Below are positions 7,678-14,621 of a stretch of DNA of 38,622 nucleotides, piece by piece. Position 1 is the first letter of the stretch. Each line of letters starts with the position of its first letter. The DNA comes from Candidatus Metaruminococcus caecorum (GTDB lineage Bacteria > Bacillota > Clostridia > Oscillospirales > Ruminococcaceae): contig CAJFTY010000016.1 of NCBI GenBank assembly GCA_904420045.1, forward strand, positions 1 through 38,622, in the 5' to 3' direction. The notes under the pieces are model-generated. The model saw only the letters and a program-made list of their open reading frames with translations. It searched no databases and was not told the DNA's origin. The translations under genes and the position numbers were made by a program.

Positions 7678-8472
7678 TCATTCTTCGCTCCGGTCTTTGC
7701 GGATTAACAGCGCCACTGCGTCCACCGCGCACTGGATGGCCCGGGAGCTGTCGGAGCACACCGGATCGCTTAAACCTTTGGCAGACCGCTCCACATTCCA
7801 CAGCGCAGTGAGTACGGCGCCCACCCGCACCCTGCGGACCAGCCCCACGCTGAACAGCGCGGCGGCCTCCATCTCGGAGGCGAGGCATCCGCACTTGAGA
7901 TAGGCGCCCCATTGTTCGGTCAGCATCCCGCTCACCGGCATGGTGCCGGGGTAGACCTCCCCGTAAAAGGAGTCCTTGCTGTGGATAACCCCAACGTGCA
8001 CCCGTTTGCCGTCGGCGTCCTCGCTGAGCGCTGCGCCCGCCCGGTGCAGGGCGCAGACCACGTCGAAGTCCGCGGCGGCGGGATAGCCCTGGGGCAGGTA
8101 TTCCCGGCTGGTTCCCTCCGCCCGCACGGCGGCGGAGGCCACCACCAAATCGCCGCCCACCACCTTTTCGTCCATGCCGCCGCTGGTGCCGATACGGATG
8201 GCAGTGTGCACCCCGCAGGCCGCCAGCTCCTCCAATGCAATGGCGGCAGAAGGCCCCCCGATCCCGGTGGACACCACGCTGACTTTTTCCCCGAGCAAAG
8301 AACCGGTGTAGGTAACATACTCCCGGTTTTGCGCCACCAGGACCGGATGCTCCAAAAGCGCCGCGATTTTGGGCACCCGCCCGGGATCGCCGGGCAAAAT
8401 CACATAGCGTCCCACCTCCTCTGGCAGAATTTGCAGGTGGAACTGACGGTCAGAGGTAAACAGGCTGGGCAT
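7678..8472 (-). CDS. udp: Nucleoside phosphorylase, probable uridine phosphorylase
   Basis: This 264-residue enzyme splits uridine (or a related nucleoside) with phosphate into base and ribose 1-phosphate for pyrimidine salvage. The phosphate loop GDPGR (28-32), GTSGGM (95-100) and the ribose-binding SEMEAAALF segment (E200, M201, E202) are in family order and spacing. The SKDSFYGEV region around 165-173 is close to uridine rather than purine phosphorylases. The start at 8472 has AAAGGAG nine bases upstream; an extension to 8661 would run through the ferredoxin terminator. It leads a two-gene unit with the transglutaminase-like lipoprotein, an unusual pairing. Confidence 0.9.
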   Translation of the reverse strand: MPSLFTSDRQFHLQILPEEVGRYVILPGDPGRVPKIAALLEHPVLVAQNREYVTYTGSLLGEKVSVVSTGIGGPSAAIALEELAACGVHTAIRIGTSGGMDEKVVGGDLVVASAAVRAEGTSREYLPQGYPAAADFDVVCALHRAGAALSEDADGKRVHVGVIHSKDSFYGEVYPGTMPVSGMLTEQWGAYLKCGCLASEMEAAALFSVGLVRRVRVGAVLTALWNVERSAKGLSDPVCSDSSRAIQCAVDAVALLIRKDRSEE

Positions 8473-8526
8473 AAAAAACGCTCCTTTCGTTCGGGGCCGG
8501 TTCACAAACACACGGCTTTTTCTTTT

Positions 8527-8532
8527 ATTATA
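8527..8532 (-). promoter_or_regulatory. Possible -10 element for the uridine phosphorylase gene
   Basis: A perfect TATAAT lies on the - strand just after the ferredoxin terminator and 55 bases before the start codon. The matching -35 position (TTCCCT) is poor and lies within the terminator stem, so the assignment is weak. Confidence 0.4.
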
Positions 8533-8535
8533 GCC

Positions 8536-8577
8536 AAAAAAACACCGGAAGGGAAGTGTCCCCTCCGGTGTTTTTTT
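8536..8577. terminator. Bidirectional terminator after the ferredoxin gene
   Basis: AAAAAAACACCGGA (8536-8549) pairs with TCCGGTGTTTTTTT (8564-8577). Both strands end in a run of seven T. It lies 13 bases after the ferredoxin stop. Confidence 0.9.
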
Positions 8578-8590
8578 TGTTTTCCTGGAA

Positions 8591-8761
8591 TTAGTCCTGC
8601 TTGGGAGCCTCAACCGGGCAAACGCCGGCGCAAGCGCCGCACTCGATGCAGGTATCAGCATCGATTACATATTTGCCGTCGCCCTCGGAAATCGCATTGA
8701 CAGGACATTCGGCCTGGCAAGCGCCGCAGCTGATGCAATCGTCGGAAATTTTATATGCCAT
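8591..8761 (-). CDS. Ferredoxin with two [4Fe-4S] clusters
   Basis: This 56-residue protein is a clostridial-type electron carrier. It contains two CxxCxxCxxxCP motifs, with cysteines at 9, 12, 15, 19 and 38, 41, 44, 48, arranged in the usual pseudo-twofold repeat. It would carry low-potential electrons in the cytoplasm for hydrogenases or pyruvate:ferredoxin oxidoreductase. Its AGGAGGTG ribosome site lies eight bases before the ATG. It has its own promoter (8825-8852) and terminator, so it is a single-gene unit, in line with an abundant protein. It is easily missed because of its length. Confidence 0.97.
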   Translation of the reverse strand: MAYKISDDCISCGACQAECPVNAISEGDGKYVIDADTCIECGACAGVCPVEAPKQD

Positions 8762-8824
8762 TGGGGATACACCTCCTACAACAAAATCGTTTGAAACGAC
8801 GTTTTTCTTCTCAACGTCATCTAT

Positions 8825-8852
8825 ATTTTATCATAACAATGAAAAATTGCAA
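8825..8852 (-). promoter_or_regulatory. Promoter for the ferredoxin gene
   Basis: On the - strand: TTGCAA, 16 bases, TAAAAT. The predicted start lies about 55 bases before the ferredoxin ATG. The match is good at -10 and moderate at -35. Confidence 0.6.
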
Positions 8853-8927
8853 GAGGGAACCGGAGGTAAAATAATTATTTAACAACCTGTTAATAAGATG
8901 TTGGAAAACGGTTAACGAGCCTTAACA

Positions 8928-8963
8928 AAACGCCGCTGCACAGCAAGCTGTACAGCGGCGTTT
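8928..8963 (-). terminator. Terminator after ricT
   Basis: AAACGCCGCTG and its complement form the outer stem and ACAGC/GCTGT the inner one, with a single mismatch and an AA loop. Read on the - strand it ends in GCGTTTTGTT. It begins two bases after the ricT stop. Confidence 0.8.
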
Positions 8964-8965
8964 GA

Positions 8966-9958
8966 CTACGATTCCGTTTCCTTGGGCGGCCGGCTTTTTG
9001 CCCCGCCGGATTTTGTTCCGCCGTTTTTGTCCTCCCTGCGGCGGGCGGCTTTGGGGCCCTTATTCTCCTTGGCTCCTTTGGTTTCCTTGGGCTCCTTCGC
9101 CTCTTTGGACGGTCGTGGCTGTTTCGGCTCCTGTTTTGGGGGCCGCTCGCCTCCCAGCACCTTGACTTCGCTGCGGTCGAAGGGCTGGGGCGCCGCGTCC
9201 GGCTTATCGTCCATACGGACTTTGAGCTTGCCGGTCAACAGGCTCACGTCGCAGACCACGCCCTTGCCTTCGGGCGTGTTTACGTACGCGCCGTTTTTCG
9301 GGGTGATCTTGAGCAGATCCTCATAGGCGTTTTGCTCATACTTCAAACAGCACATCAGCCGGCCGCAGGTGCCGGAGATCTTGGTGGGATTTAAAGACAG
9401 GTTCTGCTCCTTGGCCATTTTGATGGACACAGGCTGGAAATCCCCCAGGAAGGAGGAACAGCAGAACGGCCGGCCGCAGATCCCCAAGCCCCCCAGCATT
9501 TTGGACTCGTCCCGCACGCCGATCTGCCGCAGCTCAATCCTGGTGCGGAACACGCCGGCCAGATCCTTGACCAGGTCCCGGAAATCCACCCGCCCGTCGG
9601 CGGTGAAATAAAACAGGATCTTGTTGTTGTCAAAGGTGTACTCCACATCCACCAGCTTCATATCCAGCTTGTGCTTTTCAATTTTTTCCTGACACAGGGA
9701 AAACGCCTCCTGCTCCCGGCGGCGGTTTTCCTCCAGGGTGTCCAGATCCTTCTGGGTGGCCAGCCGGATAATCGGCTTTAAGGGCGCCACCACTTCCTCT
9801 TCGCCCACGGTTTTGTTGCCCAGGGCGACCTCGCCGCACTCCACGCCGCGGGCGGTCTCCACGATCACCTGCTGGCCGGGCGCGGCCTTGATGCCCACGG
9901 GGTCGAAGTAGTATACTTTTCCCCCGTTTTTAAAACGGACTCCGATCACTTCTGCCAT
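8966..9958 (-). CDS. ricT: PSP1-domain protein RicT (YaaT)
   Basis: RicT forms the Y-complex with RicA and RicF, which in Bacillus subtilis binds [4Fe-4S] clusters and promotes RNase Y-dependent mRNA maturation. The 330-residue protein contains the PSP1 domain (roughly 55-150) and the conserved cysteines C161, C166, C167, C198, C203 and C204 in ICGRPFCCSSF and TCGRLMCCLKYEQ contexts. Residues 270-330 form a low-complexity Lys/Glu/Pro/Gly tail that is longer than in B. subtilis, probably disordered. The start has AAAGGA seven bases upstream. It follows holB as in many Bacillota. No ricA or ricF is in the window. Confidence 0.93.
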   Translation of the reverse strand: MAEVIGVRFKNGGKVYYFDPVGIKAAPGQQVIVETARGVECGEVALGNKTVGEEEVVAPLKPIIRLATQKDLDTLEENRRREQEAFSLCQEKIEKHKLDMKLVDVEYTFDNNKILFYFTADGRVDFRDLVKDLAGVFRTRIELRQIGVRDESKMLGGLGICGRPFCCSSFLGDFQPVSIKMAKEQNLSLNPTKISGTCGRLMCCLKYEQNAYEDLLKITPKNGAYVNTPEGKGVVCDVSLLTGKLKVRMDDKPDAAPQPFDRSEVKVLGGERPPKQEPKQPRPSKEAKEPKETKGAKENKGPKAARRREDKNGGTKSGGAKSRPPKETES

Positions 9959-9999
9959 GTAAGATTCCTTTCCGTACGGTCTGCGGATAAACGTATGAG

Positions 10000-10028
10000 A
10001 AGCCCGCCGCCTTGTTCCGGGCGGGCTT
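10000..10028. terminator. GC-rich hairpin between holB and ricT
   Basis: AAGCCCGCC pairs with GGCGGGCTT. The T-run (GCGTTTTTTCG) is on the + strand, whereas both genes are on the - strand. For the holB transcript it is a stem without a U-tract, so it may be an mRNA processing or stability element between the two genes. Confidence 0.5.
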
Positions 10029-10051
10029 GCGTTTTTTCGTTCCGGGCTGCC

Positions 10052-11023
10052 CTAGACGATGGATTTGATCTGGGCGCTCACCCAAGTACATAATAATGCC
10101 GGCCCGGCGTTTTTGTCAATACCGTCCCGGGCCTCCTGCACCGCCTGGATCACCCCGATGAAATCCTCCAGGGTCAGCCGCGCGCACAGCGCCCTTTGCA
10201 GCTCATCCTCGCCGGGGGAGCCCGCCGCCTTTTGCAGCATCGCCCCCCGCAGCAGGCGGATCAGCTGTTCAAACACCGCCGCGGTTTTCATCCGGTCGGT
10301 GCCGCAGCGGGCCAATTGGCTCAGAAGCTCGTACTCCGACGGCTGGGAGATCGCCGCGGCGATGTCCCCTGCAATGGATAAAACTTCCTGGGCCGATCCC
10401 TCTTTGAGCATGGTGAGCCCAGCGCCGATGTTGCCGCCGCAGGCCGCGGCCGCCCGGGCGCGTTCTTCCTCGCTGCTGTCGGGCGCCAGCGCATCCAGCG
10501 CCCGCTTGCAATCCCCGTCGCCCACCGGGGCCAGGGGGATTTCCACACACCGGGAGCGGATGGTCTCGGGCAGGCTACCTGGATTTTTGCAGGTGAGCAG
10601 AAACACCGCATAGCGGGGAGGCTCCTCCAGCACCTTGAGCAGGGCGTTGGCGGCGCCGATGGTCATGTTGTCACAGTCGTACACCGCGTACACCTTGTAT
10701 TCGCTCTCGTTTGGGCGGATAAAGGCGTCCGAGCGAATGGCCCGCACCTCCGCGATGTGGATGGAGTTTTTCGCCCCCGCCCCGTCATAGGGGATAAAAT
10801 CCGGATGGGCCCCCGCCTCAATTTTCACGCAGCTTTCGCATTCGCCGCAGGGGGCGGCTTCCCGGTTTTTACAGAGGATCTGGGCAGCCATGCGCCGGGC
10901 GAAGGTCTTTTTCCCCAGGCCCTGTTCGCCTGTAATCAGATAGGCATGACACAGACGCCCACTTTCTTTTAAAAAAGTGAGCGTCTGCAATGCTTTGGGG
11001 TTCCCGTATATTGTATGAACCAT
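10052..11023 (-). CDS. holB: DNA polymerase III subunit delta'
   Basis: This 323-residue clamp-loader AAA+ protein helps load the sliding clamp on DNA. It has a Walker A-like GEQGLGKKT (32-40), four zinc-binding cysteines (C51, C59, C62, C65), LEEPP (132-136) and the arginine-finger motif SRC (about 157-159). The complete Walker A resembles DnaX, but the length and context (after darA, before ricT) fit delta'. The start lies 20 bases after the darA stop with AAGGA upstream at a rather long spacing of 11. It is expected to be in the cytoplasmic replisome. Confidence 0.93.
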   Translation of the reverse strand: MVHTIYGNPKALQTLTFLKESGRLCHAYLITGEQGLGKKTFARRMAAQILCKNREAAPCGECESCVKIEAGAHPDFIPYDGAGAKNSIHIAEVRAIRSDAFIRPNESEYKVYAVYDCDNMTIGAANALLKVLEEPPRYAVFLLTCKNPGSLPETIRSRCVEIPLAPVGDGDCKRALDALAPDSSEEERARAAAACGGNIGAGLTMLKEGSAQEVLSIAGDIAAAISQPSEYELLSQLARCGTDRMKTAAVFEQLIRLLRGAMLQKAAGSPGEDELQRALCARLTLEDFIGVIQAVQEARDGIDKNAGPALLCTWVSAQIKSIV

Positions 11024-11043
11024 GCTTTTGGGCGTCCTTACTG

Positions 11044-11367
11044 TTATATTTTCTCAAACCGCTCCACGTTGGTGACAAAGATGGTGGCGCCGCCCACGGT
11101 GACTTCCACCGGGAAAGAGGCGTACATCCCCACGCCGTAGGTGGCGGAGGAGGGGACCATCTGGGTGCGCTTGCGGCTGTGTTTGGAGATCACCGCGATG
11201 GCTTCTTCCACCTTGTCATCATCGGTACCGATCATAAAGGTGGTGTTGCCCGCCATCAAAAAGCCGCCGGTGGAGGCGAGCTTGGTGGCGAAAAAGCCGG
11301 CCTTGGTCAGTGCGGAGGATACCGCGGAGCTGTCGTCGTTGCTGACAATTGCGTAGATGAGTTTCAT
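11044..11367 (-). CDS. darA: PII-like cyclic-di-AMP receptor DarA (PstA/YaaQ)
   Basis: DarA forms a trimer that binds cyclic di-AMP at subunit interfaces, linking the second messenger to a still unclear output. The 107-residue length and the STGGFLMAGNTTFMIG segment (32-47), which forms part of the nucleotide pocket, are characteristic. The start at 11367 has AAAGGA ten bases upstream. The long open frame continuing to 12606 is an artefact over the decarboxylase gene. Its place between a yaaO-type decarboxylase and holB copies the B. subtilis order, but tmk is missing. Confidence 0.95.
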   Translation of the reverse strand: MKLIYAIVSNDDSSAVSSALTKAGFFATKLASTGGFLMAGNTTFMIGTDDDKVEEAIAVISKHSRKRTQMVPSSATYGVGMYASFPVEVTVGGATIFVTNVERFEKI

Positions 11368-11474
11368 AGATGACCATTCCTTTCTGTAGGTGGGTCCGCC
11401 CTTGAGCGGCCCAAAAGGGGGGAACGCGCTCCGTTTGAAAAGCCCTCTGGCTTGGGGGCGTTTCCCGCGCCCTG

Positions 11475-11495
11475 AGGCGGCAGGTCCTACCGCCT
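11475..11495. other. Imperfect hairpin in the yaaO-darA gap
   Basis: AGGCGG and CCGCCT flank a partly paired loop 13 bases after the decarboxylase stop. There is no U-tract on the - strand, so it does not look like a full terminator. The rest of the 140-base gap has no gene or clear promoter. Confidence 0.35.
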
Positions 11496-11507
11496 TGGGG
11501 ATCACTT

Positions 11508-12854
11508 TTATTTTACCACTTTTACTGTGCGAATTCCACTGTTTTGCAAAAGTTTTTGTACGGAATTTGTGATTTCTTCCCCTGGACAAACCACCGGCAC
11601 CCCCGGCGGGCAGGCGATCTTCACCTGAGCGCACACCCGCCCCAGGCTTTGCTCCACCGGGAGGTGCTCCGCCGCCGAAAACGCCGCCTGGGCGGGGGTC
11701 ATCCCCACCGGCGGGAGGACAAATTCCACAGGGCTTTCCGGCAGGGGGACGCCGGCGGGGAAATCCTCCAGCGCGGCGGCCAGGCGCAAAAACTCCTCCC
11801 GGGAATTCATGGGGGTCATCAAAAAAACCACGCAGTCCGGCCCCACGTATTCCGGCTCGATGGAAAGCTCCCGGAGATAGGCCGCAAACTCCGGGCCGGA
11901 GGCCCCCAGCGGGCGCGGGGAAAGGGTGAGCTTGGTGCAGTCGGCGCCCGGCGCCGGCAGCCCGAATCCCGCCCGCACCGCCGCACGGCACAACCGCCCA
12001 TGCATGCGGGAAAGCGCCGCGAAGTCCTCCCGCGCCCGCTCCTTTAAATAGACGTTGAGCCGGTCCAAAGAGCTTAAAATCAGGTAGGAGGGACTGGTGG
12101 AGCCAAACATCGCCATGGCGTCTTTGATCTGCTGCCGGGAAACAGGCAGGTTGGAATGCAGATACGCCGCCCCAGTCAGCGCCGGCAGGGTTTTGTGGGC
12201 CGAATCGCAGCACATGGACGCCCCCAGGGTGATGGGGTGCCCGTCCGAATAGCCCCGGGGGCCGGGCAAAAATTTCAAATGTGCGCCGTGGGCGTTGTCC
12301 ACCAGCAGGGGAACCCCCGCGGTTTTGCACACCGCCGCGATCCCCGCCACGTCGCTTTGTCCTCCCAGATAGTCGGGGGAGGTCAGATAGACCGCCGCCG
12401 CGTCGGGATTCTCCTCCAGCGCCTTCACGACCTGCTGCGTTTCCACCGTACCGGATACCAGCTGCCCGTCGGAAAACCGGGGCAGCAGCCAGACCGGCCG
12501 CAGATCCAAAAGCGCCAGCATGTTGTAAAACGACGAATGGGCGTTCCGGCCGCAGAGGATCTTGCTCCCCCGGGGGACGGTCAAAAGCAGCATGGCCTGG
12601 ATGCACAGGGTGGAGCCGCCGGCGCTGAACACCGTGGTTTTGCTGCCGTAAAGCGCCCCGGCATTTTGTTCCGATTCAAGGAGGATGCCATCTGCCTCAT
12701 ACAGCGAATCCGCCCCCGCGATCTCGGTGATGTCCAGCCCCGCGCCGGGGAACGCCCGGACAAAATCCCGATCCCCCTTGTGCCCCGGCATGTGAAACCG
12801 GGCGGTGCCGCTGGATTCGTACCGCTTTAAAAAGTCGTAAACCGGCGTATCCAA
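11508..12854 (-). CDS. Orn/Lys/Arg decarboxylase-family PLP enzyme (YaaO-like), TTG start
   Basis: The 448-residue fold-type I PLP enzyme is expected to decarboxylate a basic amino acid to a diamine (cadaverine, agmatine or putrescine). Visible marks are HMPGHKG (21-27), D186 in LLVDNAHGAH, and the PLP lysine K221 in DSAHKTLPALTG. The smaller C-terminal domain is shorter than in the large E. coli enzymes, as in YaaO. The TTG at 12854 is preceded by GGAGGG seven bases upstream. An ATG 64 codons earlier would place the coding region across a terminator and before the predicted transcription start (about 12881), so it is rejected. Head gene of the darA-holB-ricT unit. Confidence 0.9.
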   Translation of the reverse strand: MDTPVYDFLKRYESSGTARFHMPGHKGDRDFVRAFPGAGLDITEIAGADSLYEADGILLESEQNAGALYGSKTTVFSAGGSTLCIQAMLLLTVPRGSKILCGRNAHSSFYNMLALLDLRPVWLLPRFSDGQLVSGTVETQQVVKALEENPDAAAVYLTSPDYLGGQSDVAGIAAVCKTAGVPLLVDNAHGAHLKFLPGPRGYSDGHPITLGASMCCDSAHKTLPALTGAAYLHSNLPVSRQQIKDAMAMFGSTSPSYLILSSLDRLNVYLKERAREDFAALSRMHGRLCRAAVRAGFGLPAPGADCTKLTLSPRPLGASGPEFAAYLRELSIEPEYVGPDCVVFLMTPMNSREEFLRLAAALEDFPAGVPLPESPVEFVLPPVGMTPAQAAFSAAEHLPVEQSLGRVCAQVKIACPPGVPVVCPGEEITNSVQKLLQNSGIRTVKVVK

Positions 12855-12887
12855 ACCGAATCCCTCCAAAACTATGTATTCTGTTTC

Positions 12888-12916
12888 ATCATACCCGCAA
12901 GCCGGCGGTTTTGCAA
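12888..12916 (-). promoter_or_regulatory. Promoter of the yaaO-darA-holB-ricT unit
   Basis: On the - strand: TTGCAA, 17 bases, TATGAT. The transcript would start near 12881, only about 27 bases before the TTG codon. This position supports that start codon. Confidence 0.7.
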
Positions 12917-12948
12917 GGGGAGAAAGCCGTTTGCATCCCCAAAAAGCC

Positions 12949-12983
12949 GCAGCGGCGGGCGCGTATGCCACGCCCGCCGCTGC
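12949..12983 (-). terminator. Terminator after the DUF4352-like lipoprotein
   Basis: A perfect 13-bp stem, GCAGCGGCGGGCG / CGCCCGCCGCTGC, has a nine-base loop and, on the - strand, is followed by GGCTTTTTGG. It lies between the lipoprotein stop and the decarboxylase promoter. Confidence 0.9.
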
Positions 12984-13029
12984 ACCCAGCCGTCTGGTTT
13001 CCCTGTCCGGGATGCCCATGCTATCCATT

Positions 13030-13500
13030 CTATTTTCTGTACACATAGGTGACCTTATCGCTTTTGGTCAGGTCCGGCTGATACTCAATTTTGACTTCCT
13101 TCCAGCCCTTGGGAACCTCGTATCCCAGCACGCCGTCAAAGGTTTCCCCCGCCTTGATGGTGCCGTCCATCTGGTTTTTCTCTCCCCGGCTGCTCAGCGC
13201 CGAAAAGCTGATGTCCTGTTTTTCTCCGTCCACATAACAGGTAAACGACATCATGGAGCTCACCAGCAGATCCTTGTCCGTGGTGTTTTCCAGCGACAGC
13301 TCACACTGTAAAAACACCTTTCCGGAAGCCGGCTGCTCTTTGCCGGTTCCCTGAATTTCCGCCACATCTTTCAGGGTGGACTTTACCTCGCCCACCTGCA
13401 CGGTTTCGCCTTTTGCGTGCTCGCCCTCCTTTAAAGAAGAGCATCCCCACAGGGGAATGAGCATCATCAGGCAGACCATGCACGCTAGAACTCGTTTCAT
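13030..13500 (-). CDS. Small lipoprotein with a DUF4352-like immunoglobulin-type domain
   Basis: The 156-residue protein starts with a lipoprotein signal peptide ending in PLWGC (C20). A Trp just before the Gly-Cys is unusual but the context is otherwise normal. The rest fits the DUF4352/telokin-like pattern: GETVQVGEVKSTL, then a beta-rich region with SLENTTDKDLLVSS and a final KAGETFDGVLGYEVPKGW, as in many Bacillota lipoproteins of unknown function. The start at 13500 has AAGGGG seven bases upstream; an ATG 11 codons earlier has none. It has its own promoter (13555-13583) and terminator. Confidence 0.82.
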   Translation of the reverse strand: MKRVLACMVCLMMLIPLWGCSSLKEGEHAKGETVQVGEVKSTLKDVAEIQGTGKEQPASGKVFLQCELSLENTTDKDLLVSSMMSFTCYVDGEKQDISFSALSSRGEKNQMDGTIKAGETFDGVLGYEVPKGWKEVKIEYQPDLTKSDKVTYVYRK

Positions 13501-13554
13501 ACGACGACCCCTTTTCCTCATATTTTGGAGCAAACACGCTCCGCGTTGTCCTTC

Positions 13555-13583
13555 ATTTTAACAGATTTTCTCCCCGGTGTCAC
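13555..13583 (-). promoter_or_regulatory. Promoter of the DUF4352-like lipoprotein gene
   Basis: On the - strand: GTGACA, 17 bases, TAAAAT. A small stem (GGAGC / GCTCC, 13527-13542) lies in the predicted leader. The -35 is just after the end of the AraC gene. Confidence 0.6.
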
Positions 13584-13595
13584 GAAAATTGTTTT

Positions 13596-14402
13596 TTACC
13601 GGCTCCAGCTCCCCGTCAGGTATTCCGACGGCGTACACCCGTAGATCTGCCGGAACGCCCGGTAAAACGACCGCATGCTTTCATAGCCCGAGGCGACCGC
13701 CGCGTCCAGCATGGAGCACTGCTCCTCCTGTACCAGGTGAACGGCGTGTTTGACCCGCAGCATGTTCAGATAGTGGGGGAGGCTGCACCCCACCGTTTCA
13801 TTAAACAAATGGGAAAACCGGCTTTTGCTGTACCCGAACCGGCTTGCCACCATATCCAGCGTCAGCGGCTTGGCAAAATGCTCCTGTAAATACTGTAAAA
13901 TGAGCTGAAGCCGTCCCCGGGCGTCCCCCTTGGGCATTTCCCGCATGGGGAGTTCCTCCATAATCAGGCCGAGAATTTCATACACCAGCCCTCTTTTGAG
14001 CACAGGGTTGAGCGCCTGCCCTCCGTCGGCGATCCGGTTCAGGTTGTCCTGAATCCGCGCCGCACGCCCCGGATCCCGCAACAGATATTCGCCGAAGGTG
14101 TGATTTTGAAACAGCTTTTCATAAATCCCTAGATAGCTTAAGGGGATAATCATGGCGGTAGAGCTGGAGCTCACCGGCGTCGCAAAGGTGTGGATGGCAA
14201 AACAGGGCACGCAGATCATCTGATTTTCACCTGCGCAGACCGGTTTCCCGTCGATCATCGCCTGCATTTCTCCCTGCCGGACCATCATCAGTTCAATGGA
14301 GCTGTGAAAGTGGGGGATAAACGAGTTGTTCTGCGCGTGAAAACAAGCGGGTTCGTGCTGGTTATCCCGCCACTGCTCATATTCATAAAGCTCATTCGCC
14401 AT
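13596..14402 (-). CDS. AraC-family transcriptional regulator
   Basis: The 268-residue protein has an N-terminal cupin-type sensor domain (HFHSSIELMMVRQGEMQ, about 30-48) and a C-terminal double HTH from about 165. The second HTH is well conserved (ASGYESMRSFYRAFRQIYGCTPSEYL). Such regulators usually sense a sugar and activate nearby glycan-use genes. It is divergent from the GH3 gene, which makes that gene the likely target. The start has AAGGAGG seven bases upstream. Its promoter (14479-14507) is strong, so the regulator itself is probably made constitutively. Confidence 0.92.
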   Translation of the reverse strand: MANELYEYEQWRDNQHEPACFHAQNNSFIPHFHSSIELMMVRQGEMQAMIDGKPVCAGENQMICVPCFAIHTFATPVSSSSTAMIIPLSYLGIYEKLFQNHTFGEYLLRDPGRAARIQDNLNRIADGGQALNPVLKRGLVYEILGLIMEELPMREMPKGDARGRLQLILQYLQEHFAKPLTLDMVASRFGYSKSRFSHLFNETVGCSLPHYLNMLRVKHAVHLVQEEQCSMLDAAVASGYESMRSFYRAFRQIYGCTPSEYLTGSWSR

Positions 14403-14478
14403 GGGAGCACCTCCTTGATATTAGCAATTTTCGTCACAAACAGGTGCAAAAAGCGCTATGCAGGGTGTTCTGATTCCC

Positions 14479-14507
14479 ATTATAATAAAGTCGACAATAA
14501 AGTTCAA
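14479..14507 (-). promoter_or_regulatory. Promoter of the AraC gene
   Basis: On the - strand: TTGAAC, 17 bases, perfect TATAAT. The leader to the ATG is about 70 bases. Confidence 0.75.
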
Positions 14508-14536
14508 CTAGAAAACGAAATTTTGTGAATCTTTGT

Positions 14537-14550
14537 TGCAATCGTTTTCA
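14537..14550 (+). promoter_or_regulatory. Candidate cre / LacI-family operator upstream of the GH3 gene
   Basis: TGCAATCGTTTTCA matches the CcpA cre consensus TGWAANCGNTNWCA at every defined position but one (C instead of A/T at position 3). It lies about 70 bases before the GH3 start and would fit carbon catabolite repression. No good -35/-10 pair is visible for GH3, so activation by the AraC protein is plausible. Confidence 0.5.
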
Positions 14551-14621
14551 TAATTTGCTTGGACCAAAGGGCCTAGTCTTTAAAACCACCGCGCCCCAAA
14601 AGGGGGAGAAAGGAAATCTTT

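Noticed and set aside
10000-10028. The holB-ricT hairpin as proof of separate transcripts
   Set aside because: The U-tract is on the wrong strand for these genes, and no promoter for ricT is visible, so co-transcription remains more likely.
11368-12606. N-terminal extension of darA to 520 residues
   Set aside because: DarA proteins are about 107-110 residues; the extension is an out-of-frame reading of the decarboxylase gene.
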